A DNA stretch of 64,000 nt from JAWKIW01 sp041394145 (GTDB lineage Bacteria > Actinomycetota > Acidimicrobiia > Acidimicrobiales > Acidimicrobilacustridaceae): assembly GCA_041394145.1 (NCBI GenBank), contig JAWKIW010000005.1, positions 1-64,000 of the forward strand, given 5' to 3'. Below, in pieces: positions 49,541-57,588 of the stretch. The position numbers were made by a program, and so were the translations under genes. Within the stretch, counting starts at the first letter, position 1. Every line of letters begins with the position of its first letter. The notes under the pieces are model-generated. The model searched no databases. It was not told the origin of the DNA and worked only from the letters and a program-made list of their open reading frames with translations.

Positions 49541-50049
49541 TCACCACCACGCGGTGCCGGCGCCGCCCTTGAACGGGCCGACGATGCGGGACGTGATCCA
49601 GCCGCCGTAGAAGTCGCCGTCGTTGGCGCTCACCCGCTCGCTCCCCACCCAGGCGCCGTCCACGCGCTGGGGGTAGAACGCGAGGTGGTCGCGGATGGCC
49701 TCGAAGCGGGGCGTCGGGTCGGGGTAGCTCCATGCGGCGTCGTGCCGCACGACGTCGCCGACCCGCACGCCCAGTAGCGGGCCAGGCCCTTCCACTCGCA
49801 GAAGGTCCGGCTCGGCGTCGCTTCGAGGAGCTCCATGGCCACGTCGTCGGGCGGCAGGTAGTACGCCGGCGCCTGGCTCGTCTCGAGCACCCGTAGCGCC
49901 TGCGTGCTCTCGGCGATGGTCCGACCGGCGACCTCCACGCGGATGGGTTGATCCGCAGGCACGACGATCGGTGGTCGCGGGTAGTCCCACACGGACTCCT
50001 GGCCGGGTCCCGGTTCGATGCGGATCGGACGCGCCACGTGGTCCAGCAT
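49541..50049 (-). CDS. DUF427 domain protein (one frameshift)
   Basis: About 169 residues. The DUF427 beta-barrel is recognised by VEVAGRTIAESTQALRVLETSQAPAYYLPPDDV, then TFCEWKGLARYW and, in the next frame, AWSYPDPTPRFEAIRDHLAFYP. A missing G near 49777 (TGGGCG should be TGGGGCG) breaks the reading. Function of DUF427 is unknown. The start ATG 50047-50049 leaves only 8 nt to the divergent neighbour, so a slightly later start is possible. Confidence 0.85.
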
Positions 50050-50057
50050 GGAGAGCG

Positions 50058-50597
50058 ATGACCGACGACGCCAAGCCCAGCCCGGGGGGAGCTGCCGACG
50101 CTCGCGTCGACGCCGGACCCGGCGGGGCCGACGACGAGGCCCGGCTGGCGGCGTACGCGGTGGTGCTCGCCGACGGCGTGGAGGCGGCGTTGCCGGCGTG
50201 GGTGGTGGCCGGCGTCGAGCGGATCCTGGTGGCCTGGTGCGGTCACGCCGACCCGGCGGTGCTCGACCAGGCCCGGGCCGCCGGCATCGAGGCCGCGGCC
50301 ACCATCGGCCCCGAGGTGCGGGCCCTGCTGCTGCGCGACATCGACGACCAGCGCACCAACCCGCTCGCCGTGGTGCGACGGGCCGTCGCCTTCCCGACCG
50401 CGGTCCTGCGTGCCGCCGGGGTGCCGGCCGTGGTGCGTGACGCCGACGCCGAGGCCCGCTTCCCCGACGACGACTACGACCTGGTCCCCGCCTCGTTCGC
50501 CGATCTCGACCCGTCGCTGCACGAGCCCGGCCTGGTGTGGGGCGCAGCCAAGGCGCACGTCCACCTCGCTCGTCGCCGGTCGGAGGGCCGGCGATGA
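50058..50597 (+). CDS. Hypothetical protein coupled to a receiver-like protein
   Basis: A 179-residue mainly helical protein (VVLADGVEAALPAWVVAGVERILVAW and PEVRALLLRDIDDQRTNPLAVVRRAVAFPTAVLRAAGVPAV). ATG 50058 has GGAGAG just before it. Its TGA overlaps the ATG of the next gene. I do not know the family; the fixed pairing with a receiver-like protein suggests a shared task. Confidence 0.7.
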   Translation: MTDDAKPSPGGAADARVDAGPGGADDEARLAAYAVVLADGVEAALPAWVVAGVERILVAWCGHADPAVLDQARAAGIEAAATIGPEVRALLLRDIDDQRTNPLAVVRRAVAFPTAVLRAAGVPAVVRDADAEARFPDDDYDLVPASFADLDPSLHEPGLVWGAAKAHVHLARRRSEGRR

Positions 50598-50974
50598 GGG
50601 CGCAGCGGGCGGGCCCGCCCCCGTGGAGGTGGCGGGCGGTGACCGCCGGCACGGTCGTGGCCTTCGTCCCGGACCTGATGGACCGCTCCAAGGTGGCCGC
50701 CGTGCTCGGCGCACGCGGCCGCTTCGTGGCCACCCCCGAAGCACTCGTCACCGAGGCAGCCGGTGCCGACGTGGCGGTGGTCGACCTGGATCGCCTGGCG
50801 GCTGCGCCCGACGGTCTCGACGTCGTGTCCGACGTCGCCGCCCGGGTCGGCCGGGTCGTCGGGTACGCGCCGCACGTCGAGCGGGAGCGCCTCGAGGAAG
50901 CCCGGGCCCGCGGCTGCGATCAGGTCCTGGCCCGCTCGGCCTTCTTCACCCAGCTGGCGACGCTGTTGGGCTGA
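50594..50974 (+). CDS. Receiver-like (CheY-fold) protein
   Basis: About 126 residues from ATG 50594, or about 111 from GTG 50639. The pattern VVAFVPDLMDRSKVAAVL, ADVAVVDLDRL, VGRVVGYAPHV, ARARGCDQVLARSAFFTQL follows the beta-alpha order of response-regulator receiver domains, with Asp in VVDLDRL where the phosphoacceptor would be and no C-terminal output domain. The conserved Lys and acidic pocket are not evident, so phosphorylation is doubtful. Confidence 0.65.
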   Translation: MRAQRAGPPPWRWRAVTAGTVVAFVPDLMDRSKVAAVLGARGRFVATPEALVTEAAGADVAVVDLDRLAAAPDGLDVVSDVAARVGRVVGYAPHVERERLEEARARGCDQVLARSAFFTQLATLLG

Positions 50975-51166
50975 TCCGGGCGCCTCGACGGCCGGTCGCC
51001 CATGGCGCCCGGCAGCGGCGTGTGCGTCCTGGGCGGCTCTGCGCACCGCTACCGTGACGGCACCGCCGGGGATGAAGGAGAGGGTCATGGCCACCATCGC
51101 TTCCGACGACGGCACCGGTCGAGGCCGGCACGACCGCGGAGGTCGGTCCGGTGCGGGCCGCTTCCG

Positions 51167-52505
51167 ATGTCGGCGCTCGTCCTGGTGCTGGCGGTGAGCG
51201 CGGTGGCCGTCGGCAGCCCGATCCGACCGGCGGCCGCGGTCGGCGTCGTGCCGGCGGCCGGGGTGCCGACGGCGGTGACGTGCACCGGCGGCAACCCCGC
51301 CGGCACGGAGCTGCTGGCGAAGGTCGGGCCGCTGCTGCTGCCCTACCTCGACGGCACCAAGGGGTCGGTGCCCGGGCTCTCGTTGGCGGTGGTGTCGCCC
51401 ACCTCGGCGGGCGGTCCCCGAGGTCGCCCTGGTGACCTGCGGCGTGACCGAGCGCGACGGCACCGACCCGGTCACCACGTCCACCCGATTCGAGATCGGC
51501 TCGGTGACCAAGACCTTCACGGCCACGGCCCTCGCCTCCGACGTCGTCGCCGGCAAGATCGCGCTCGGCGACGACGTCCAGACCTTCGTGCCCTCGCCCT
51601 ACGTCGTGCCGTCGGCGCCCTGCGGCGGCTCGTCGGCGACCATGACGATCAAGGACCTGGCGACCCACAACAGCGGGCTGCGGGACGACCCGAAGAACGC
51701 GACGTGGTCGGACACGATGCCGAGCGGGCGTGCCGCCTACAACGTGACCTTCCTCTGGCAGTCCTTCTCGACGGGCTTCGCCCAACCCTGCGACGCCCTG
51801 CTGTTCACGCCCGGGACGAAGTACTCGTACTCGGACTGGGGGTTCGGCCTGCTCGGCACGATCCTGGCGGACAAGTACCAGCCGGGCCAGCCGATCCCGC
51901 CGTACGGGCCGATGATCGCCGACAAGGTCACGGGACCGCTGGGTCTGACCGCCACCGAGCTCGAGGGTCCGCCGTACGCCGACATGGCCAAGCCCGACTG
52001 CCGCAAGGGCGTCTCGACGCCGTGCTGGTTCGACAACTTCAACGCCTTCGCCGGCGCCGGTGGTCTGGTGTCGAGCATCACCGACATGGCCACCTGGGTC
52101 GGCGCCAACGCCGGGTTCGCCCCGAGCTCGCTCGCACCGGCCGTCGAGCTGACCCACGAGCCACACGGCATCGGCCCCGACTGCGACACCTGCATGGGCC
52201 TGGCCTGGGAGATCTCCCCCAAGGACCACCACAAGCTGGTCCCGTTCGACCTGCTGGTGAAGAACGGCCGGACCTACGGCTCGACGTCCCAGGTCTTCCT
52301 GGCGCCCGACGCCTGCTGGGGGACGGCGCTGCTGGCCAACGACGCCGTGATCGACCTCGGCATGTCGGGGGTCGGAGGCGACGTGATCCGGGCGGTGGGT
52401 CCGACCTCGCCGTGCCCCTCGCCGTCGCCGAGCCCGACCCCGGCATCCGTCCCGGTGCCGCTGGTGGCGCAGCCGGTCGCCGTGACGCCCGCGTTCACGG
52501 GCTGA
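51167..52505 (+). CDS. Secreted serine hydrolase (beta-lactamase fold) ending in VTPAFTG; one frameshift
   Basis: About 445 residues. The signal peptide is MSALVLVLAVSAVAVGSPIRPAAA; a longer N-terminus from 51086 in another frame is possible. The nucleophile motif SVTK is near residue 111, KYSYSDWGFGLLG carries the Tyr box (YSD instead of YxN), and CWFDNFNAFAGAGGLVSSITDMATW is typical of the family. An extra C near 51417 breaks the frame just before the catalytic part. After the domain comes a Pro/Ser linker (SPSPSPTPASVPVPLVAQP) and the last residues AVTPAFTG, shared with the secreted protein at 43.7 kb. Confidence 0.85.
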
Positions 52506-52553
52506 GCCCGCCGGGCGCGGCGCGGCGTGTCGCGCATCGGACGTCTCGGGCCC

Positions 52554-53897
52554 CTACGCCTCGTCGGCCGAGCTGTCGACGGCCCAGCGCACCCACGGGT
52601 CGTCGTCGTGGGCGAGCAGGTCGGCCAGCTCCGCAGGGAGGTCCGGGCGCCGCCCCACCAGTGCCCGGATCCACGGCTCACGATCGCGTGCCAGCTGGTC
52701 GAGGACGTCGGGGGGCAGCACCGCATGGCCCGTGAGGTACGCCCGGATCGCCGACTCCGGGTCGTCGGCCAGCCGACGGACGGCGGCATCCGGCAGGTCC
52801 TCACGTTCGGCGAGGGCGGCACGCGAGGGCGGCCCACCGCGGTCGAGGAGGTCGACGAGGAGGTCGCCGGTGGCGGCGGGGCTCTGGGCCAGTGCACGGA
52901 GCTCGGCCTCGTCCTCGGCGACGTCGAGGAGGCGACGGGCCAGCGGTGGTGTGAGCGACGGGTTGCGGGCCAGCCGGAGACCGAGGTCGGTCAGGCTGTC
53001 CCGGTCGGCGGTCCGCCGGGCGCGGGCCCACGCGAGGAGACGAACGAGGTGTCCGAGCTGGTCGACCGCCGTGGCGGGATCGGCGGCCTGCTCGCGGACC
53101 TGGTCGCCGAACCGGGTCTCGACCCAACCGGCCTGCTCGACCGACCGCGTCACCCCCGCCTGGACCAGCGCCCGATGCGCGGTGGCGCGGTCGGCCACCT
53201 GTGTGTCGGGGTCGCCGGCGAGGACGACGAGACAGGGCACCGGGCAGGTCGCGCTCGAGGCGGTGCGCCGTCGCACCGTCGGGTCCGGGTGCCTGGCGAG
53301 CAGGTCCCAGGTGGCATCGTCGAGGTCGTCGCGGTCGACGAGCAGTCCGGCGAGGGGCGAGGCCGCCACGAGGTGCAGCAGGGGCAGGGAGCAGTGGGGG
53401 TGGGCGAGCGCCGACTCGACGGTGGCGACGTCACGTCGGTGGGCGGCGCGCCGGGCCACGACCGACAGCAGCGCCGGCGGGCAGGTGCGGTTGCGCGCCA
53501 GGGCCCGGTCGACGCCGGCGGTGCGCTCGCCGAGCAGGCCGAGCAGCGTGGCGGACAGCTCAGCGTTGGCCGCCACGGCCCGGACGACGTGTTGGTTGGT
53601 GTCGCGGGCGAGCGCGACCAGGGCCGACTCGGGGGTCCTCGGGTTGGCCGCCACGGCCATGCGCACGATCGGCGACGGATGCTCGGCCAACGTGGCCAAC
53701 CGGCCGGGCTCCGTCGCGGCCGTGGTCGCCTCGATGGCGGCCTCGCGGTCGTCGTCGGAGATGACCCTGTCGGCGTTCGCTTCCTCGACGACCGCCCCGT
53801 CTGCAGCCGTCACGTCGTCCGACGGCCGCGAGCTGTCGGTGGCCGTGCCCCTCGAAGGTCTCCACCGCGGGTCCGCCGCCCGCGCTCGGCGTCGCAC
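52554..53897 (-). CDS. Leucine-rich repeat variant (LRV) alpha-solenoid protein
   Basis: A 447-residue protein built of about 24-residue repeats such as LAEHPSPIVRMAVAANPRTPESALVALA, LARHPDPTVRRRTASSATCPVPCLVVLA and LAQSPAATGDLLVDLLDRGG, the pattern of LRV/HEAT-like repeats. The first 60 residues are polar and acidic. No enzyme motif is present; a protein-binding scaffold is likely. The N-terminal start is uncertain. It is convergent with the serine hydrolase, with 48 nt between stops. Confidence 0.82.
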   Translation of the reverse strand: MRRRARAADPRWRPSRGTATDSSRPSDDVTAADGAVVEEANADRVISDDDREAAIEATTAATEPGRLATLAEHPSPIVRMAVAANPRTPESALVALARDTNQHVVRAVAANAELSATLLGLLGERTAGVDRALARNRTCPPALLSVVARRAAHRRDVATVESALAHPHCSLPLLHLVAASPLAGLLVDRDDLDDATWDLLARHPDPTVRRRTASSATCPVPCLVVLAGDPDTQVADRATAHRALVQAGVTRSVEQAGWVETRFGDQVREQAADPATAVDQLGHLVRLLAWARARRTADRDSLTDLGLRLARNPSLTPPLARRLLDVAEDEAELRALAQSPAATGDLLVDLLDRGGPPSRAALAEREDLPDAAVRRLADDPESAIRAYLTGHAVLPPDVLDQLARDREPWIRALVGRRPDLPAELADLLAHDDDPWVRWAVDSSADEA

Positions 53898-53959
53898 CGT
53901 CGTTTCTCCTGCGTCCCGCCCGCCACCCGGGCGTGCCCCAGCCTAGCGGTGTGAGCCGA

Positions 53960-54139
53960 TCAGCCGTTGGGGCCGACCTGCCAGCCGGTGCCGCTGATGC
54001 TGCGGGGCTCGAAGAACACACAGCCCTCGGGACAGGCGAACGGGTTCTCCTCGTTGGCGCTCAGCTTGCACCGCTGCAGCTGGTCGCCGGCCGCCGTGGA
54101 GCGGCTGGAGTAGTGGCGGCAGTCCTCACGCACGGCCAT
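53960..54139 (-). CDS. Small four-cysteine protein
   Basis: A 59-residue protein with Cys at REDCRHY, LQRCKLS, and FACPEGCVFFEP, a spacing suited to one zinc or iron-sulfur site. ATG 54137-54139. It is divergent from the CoA-disulfide reductase-type gene and shares the 166-nt region that holds the CsoR-like palindrome. Function unknown. Confidence 0.65.
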   Translation of the reverse strand: MAVREDCRHYSSRSTAAGDQLQRCKLSANEENPFACPEGCVFFEPRSISGTGWQVGPNG

Positions 54140-54280
54140 GCCCTCCAGTCTGGCAGGTGGCCGGGCGCGGGCTGGGTGTCCGGCCGTCGGCACCCCGCCG
54201 TCGCGGGCGATGTCGGCATCCGTCGCCCCGACCGAGATCGTCGTCACCCCGAAAGGGGACCTCGGCCCCTGCCGGTCCAT

Positions 54281-54296
54281 GTACCCCTGGGGGTAC
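54281..54296. promoter_or_regulatory. CsoR/CstR-like palindromic operator
   Basis: GTACCCCTGGGGGTAC: arms GTACCCC (54281-54287) and GGGGTAC (54290-54296). The CCCC/GGGG palindrome flanked by TA resembles sites of CsoR-family repressors. It ends 9 nt before the ATG of the reductase gene, where binding would block transcription or initiation. Confidence 0.5.
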
Positions 54297-54305
54297 GCTG
54301 AGCGC

Positions 54306-55655
54306 ATGACGAGCGAGCGGCTGGTGGTGGTCGGAGGCGATGCGGCGGGCATGTCGGCGGCGTCGCAGGCGAGGCGGATGCGGGGTCCCGACGACCTCGA
54401 GATCGTGGCCTTCGAGCGAGGCCCTCGGACGAGCTACGCGGCGTGCGGCATCCCGTACCGCGTCGCCGGGCTCGTCGGGGAGATGGACGACCTCGTCGCC
54501 CGCACCCCCGAGGCGTTCCGCACGCGCCAGCACATCGACGTGCACACCCGTCACGAGGTGACGGGGATCGACCTCGCGGCGCGCACGGTCGAGGTCCACG
54601 ACCTCGACGCCGGTGCCAGCCGCACCGAGGGCTTCGACACCCTGCTCGTGGGCACCGGGGCGCGGCCGATCCGGCCGCCGCTGCCCGGGATCGACCTGCC
54701 CTTCGTGCACACCGTGCACACCCTCGACGATGGCGAGGCGCTCCTGGCCCTGACCAAGGAGGGCGACGTGCAGCGGGTCGTCGTGGTGGGTGGTGGGTTC
54801 ATCGGCCTCGAGATGGCCGAGGCCTTCGTGCTGCAGGGCGTGCCCACGACGATGGTCGAGGCGACCGACCAGATCATGCGAACGCTCGACGCCGAGCTGG
54901 CCGAGCTGGTGGCCGCCGCGGTGCTGGCCGAAGGCGTCGACCTCCAGGTCGGCAACCCCGTCGTCGGGTTCGAGCCCGGGCGCGTCCTGACCGAGGCCGG
55001 CCCCATCGATGCCGACCTCGTCGTGCTCGGCATCGGCCTGCAGCCCAACGGCGAGCTGGCGGGTGCCGCCGGCCTCGAGCTCGGTGTGCGCGGCGCCATC
55101 CGGGTCGACGACCACCAGCGCGCGACGGCCGACGGCGTCTACGCCGCCGGTGACTGCGTCGAGTCGCGCCACCTCGTCACCGGCGAGCCCACCTACGTCG
55201 CCCTCGGCACCGTGGCCAACCGCCAGGGGCGGGTCGCCGGCATCAACCTCGGCGGTGGCGACGCCCGGTTCCCCGGCGTGCTCGGCTCGGCGGTGACCCG
55301 CTTCTGCGATCTGGAGATCGGCCACACCGGCCTCACCGAGGTCGCGGCCGTCGCCGCCGGCCTGGACGCCACCGCCGCCGTGATCGACGGCAAGGTGCGG
55401 GCCCACTACTTCCCGGGGGCCGACCCCATCACCATGAAGCTGGTGGTCGAGCGCGGCACCGGTCGGCTCCTCGGCGGGCAGATCGTGGGCGGGAAGGGTG
55501 CGGCCAAGCGCATCGACGTGGTCGCCACGGCCATCACCGCGGGCCTCCGCGGACGGGCTGGCCGAGGCCGACCTCTCCTACGCCCTGCCGTTCTCCCCGG
55601 TCTGGGACCCGGTGCTCATCGCCGCCCGCCAGGCCGCCCGCCGCCGGCGGGCTGA
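54306..55655 (+). CDS. CoA-disulfide/persulfide reductase-type flavoprotein (frameshift near the end)
   Basis: FAD- and NAD(P)H-dependent pyridine nucleotide-disulfide oxidoreductase. FAD motif VVVGGDAAGMSAASQARR; the single redox Cys47 in YAACGIPY is typical of CoA-disulfide reductases and related persulfide reductases; NAD motif VVVVGGGFIGLEMAEAF; YAAGDCVESRH is the second FAD motif. A frame error near 55550 disrupts the C-terminal dimer domain: in the other frame the expected AEADLSYALPFSPVWDPVLIAARQAAR is read. The stop at 55655 is that of the broken frame; the true end is close by. ATG 54306 is fixed by the N-terminal strand. Confidence 0.9.
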   Translation: MTSERLVVVGGDAAGMSAASQARRMRGPDDLEIVAFERGPRTSYAACGIPYRVAGLVGEMDDLVARTPEAFRTRQHIDVHTRHEVTGIDLAARTVEVHDLDAGASRTEGFDTLLVGTGARPIRPPLPGIDLPFVHTVHTLDDGEALLALTKEGDVQRVVVVGGGFIGLEMAEAFVLQGVPTTMVEATDQIMRTLDAELAELVAAAVLAEGVDLQVGNPVVGFEPGRVLTEAGPIDADLVVLGIGLQPNGELAGAAGLELGVRGAIRVDDHQRATADGVYAAGDCVESRHLVTGEPTYVALGTVANRQGRVAGINLGGGDARFPGVLGSAVTRFCDLEIGHTGLTEVAAVAAGLDATAAVIDGKVRAHYFPGADPITMKLVVERGTGRLLGGQIVGGKGAAKRIDVVATAITAGLRGRAGRGRPLLRPAVLPGLGPGAHRRPPGRPPPAG

Positions 55656-55661
55656 GCCTGC

Positions 55662-55748
55662 GCTGACGTCGACGTGCAGGCGTGAGGCCACCGTTGGGGT
55701 GGTCGACGGCCTGGACGTGCGCTGGCGTCGACGGGCAGGCGTGGGGCC
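55662..55748. repeat. 28-nt imperfect direct repeat upstream of amt
   Basis: Copies at 55662-55689 and 55721-55748 agree at 25 of 28 positions (core CGTCGACG then GCAGGCGTG), 59 nt apart, just upstream of the GlnR-like boxes. Confidence 0.65.
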
Positions 55749-55760
55749 GGCTCCGTGCTG

Positions 55761-55798
55761 GTTCAGGCGCGGAAACACGGCGGGAACCGCCGGGAAAC
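55761..55798 (+). promoter_or_regulatory. GlnR-like operator of amt
   Basis: GTTCA (55761), GAAAC (55772), GGAAC (55783) and GAAAC (55794) are spaced by exactly 11 nt. Actinobacterial GlnR sites are GTNAC-n6-GAAAC boxes with the same 11-nt period. The array ends 8 nt before a -10-like TAAGAT, a position suited to activation. Confidence 0.6.
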
Positions 55799-55806
55799 AG
55801 GCTGTC

Positions 55807-55812
55807 TAAGAT
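55807..55812 (+). promoter_or_regulatory. Candidate -10 element of amt
   Basis: TAAGAT, 46 nt before the GTG start. No good -35 box is present at 17 nt; the GlnR-like array occupies that place, as in activator-dependent promoters. Confidence 0.45.
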
Positions 55813-55857
55813 CTGGCCTTCGTCTTTCGCCTACCTGGCGTGCTGAGGAGGACAGAC

Positions 55858-57127
55858 GTGGAGATCTCCGCAGGCGACACCGCCTGGATGCTCATCTCGA
55901 CCGCGCTGGTGCTGTTCATGACGCCGGGCCTCGCCTTCTTCTACGGGGGCATGGTCCGGGCCAAGAACTTCCTGGGCATGCTCATGCAGAACTTCTTCGC
56001 CATGGGCCTGCTGGCGATCCTGTGGGTGGCGATCGGCTTCACCCTCGCCTTCGGGAACTACGGCGACGGGGGCTGGATCGGCAGCTTCGAGTACGCCGGC
56101 CTGAGCGGTGTCGGCCAGCAGGCGGTCACCCTCGGCGCCGGGTCCTGGGTCGCCGATGGGGCGGGGCTCGCCCTGACGATCCCGTTCGTGCTGTTCGCCG
56201 CCTACCAGATGACCTTCGCCATCATCACCCCGGCGCTCATCACCGGTTCGAGCGCCGACCGCTTCAAGTTCAAGGCCTACGCCCTGTTCATCGCCGTGTG
56301 GCTCGTCGTCGTGTACGCCCCGGTCGCCCACTGGGTCTTCGGCGGCGGCTGGCTCGCCAAGATGGGCGCCCTCGACTTCGCCGGCGGCGCGGTGGTCCAC
56401 ATCAACGCCGGTGCCGCCGCCCTGGCCCTCGTGCTGGTGCTCGGGCGCCGCAAGGGCTGGCCGGGTGAGCTGATGCACCCCCACGGCCTGCCGTGGACGC
56501 TGATCGGCACCGGGATCCTGTGGTTCGGGTGGGCCGGGTTCAACGCCGGCTCGGCGCTGGCCGCGAACGGGCTCGCCGCCCAGGCCATCCTCAACACCTT
56601 CATCGCCGCGTCCGCCGCCATGATGGGCTGGCTCGTGGTCGAGGTGATCAAGGACGGCAAGCCCACGACGCTGGGCGCCGCGCCGGGCGCGGTCGCCGGC
56701 CTCGTCGCCATCACCCTGCGCCGGCTTCGTCAGCGGCTGGTCGCCGATCATCATCGGCTTCGTCACCGGCGGGGTCTGCTTCCTGGCGATCAGCCTGAAG
56801 TACAAGCTCAAGTACGACGACTCGCTCGACGTGGTCGGCGTGCACCTCGTCGGCGGCCTCCTGGGCTCCATCCTGCTCGGCCTGTTCGCCGACAAGGCCG
56901 TCAACAGCGCCGGCGCCGACGGCGTGCTCTTCGGCGGCGGCACGGCGCTGCTGGTCGATCAGGTCATCGCCTCGATCGTGGTGCTCGCCTTCTCGTTCGT
57001 CGTGTCGATCGCGCTCGCCAAGGTCATCGACCTCGTGATCGGCCTGCGCGTCTCGCCCGAGGAAGAGTCCGAGGGCCTCGACCTCAGCCAGCACGCCGAG
57101 ACCGCCTATAACCTCGCCGAAGCGTGA
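55858..57127 (+). CDS. amtB: Ammonium transporter AmtB (one frameshift)
   Basis: Membrane ammonium channel of about 423 residues with eleven expected helices. The start TALVLFMTPGLAFFYGGMVRAKN is the family signature. The pore twin histidines are in VVHINAGAAAL and VVGVHLVGGLLGS. GTG 55858 follows GAGGAGGA at 55845-55852. One C is missing near 56715: ITP-CAGFVSGWSPIIIGF is recovered when it is restored, and the rest reads on to 57127. The glnK gene starts 37 nt later; AmtB is blocked by GlnK under nitrogen sufficiency. Confidence 0.95.
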
Positions 57128-57164
57128 GGCCCCGCTCGCCGGACGATCCGAGAGGACCGAACTC

Positions 57165-57503
57165 GTGAAGCTCATCACCGCCGTCATCAAGCCCCACAAG
57201 CTCGACGACGTGAAGGAGGCGCTGAAGGAGGCCGGCGTGCACGGCCTGACGATCACCGAGGTCAAGGGCTTCGGCCGTCAGGGTGGGCACACCGAGATCT
57301 ACCGGGGTGCCGAGTACAAGGTCGACCAGATCCCCAAGGTGAAGGTCGAGCTCGTCGTCGACGTGTTCGACGCCGAACGGCTCGCGCAGGTGGTCGTCGA
57401 GGCGGCCCGCACCGGCAAGATCGGTGACGGGAAGGTCTGGATCTCCGAGGTCGACCAGCTCATCCGCATCCGCACGGGCGAGGTCGACACCGACGCGGTG
57501 TGA
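57165..57503 (+). CDS. glnK: PII nitrogen regulatory protein GlnK/GlnB
   Basis: A 112-residue PII trimer subunit. Tyr51 of the T-loop is present in RGAEYKVDQ, the site modified by GlnD (adenylylation in actinobacteria). VKGFGRQGGHTEIYRG is PROSITE-type signature 1 and TGKIGDGKVWISEVDQLIRIRTGE signature 2. The GTG start is at 57165. It senses ATP/ADP and 2-oxoglutarate and gates AmtB. Confidence 0.97.
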   Translation: MKLITAVIKPHKLDDVKEALKEAGVHGLTITEVKGFGRQGGHTEIYRGAEYKVDQIPKVKVELVVDVFDAERLAQVVVEAARTGKIGDGKVWISEVDQLIRIRTGEVDTDAV

Positions 57504-57588
57504 CCGGCGCCGGGTCGGTCCCGGTGCCGTCCGGGCGCCGGTCCCGTAGCATCGCCCCTGCCCGACCGACCGGCCCGAGGGAGCCCAG

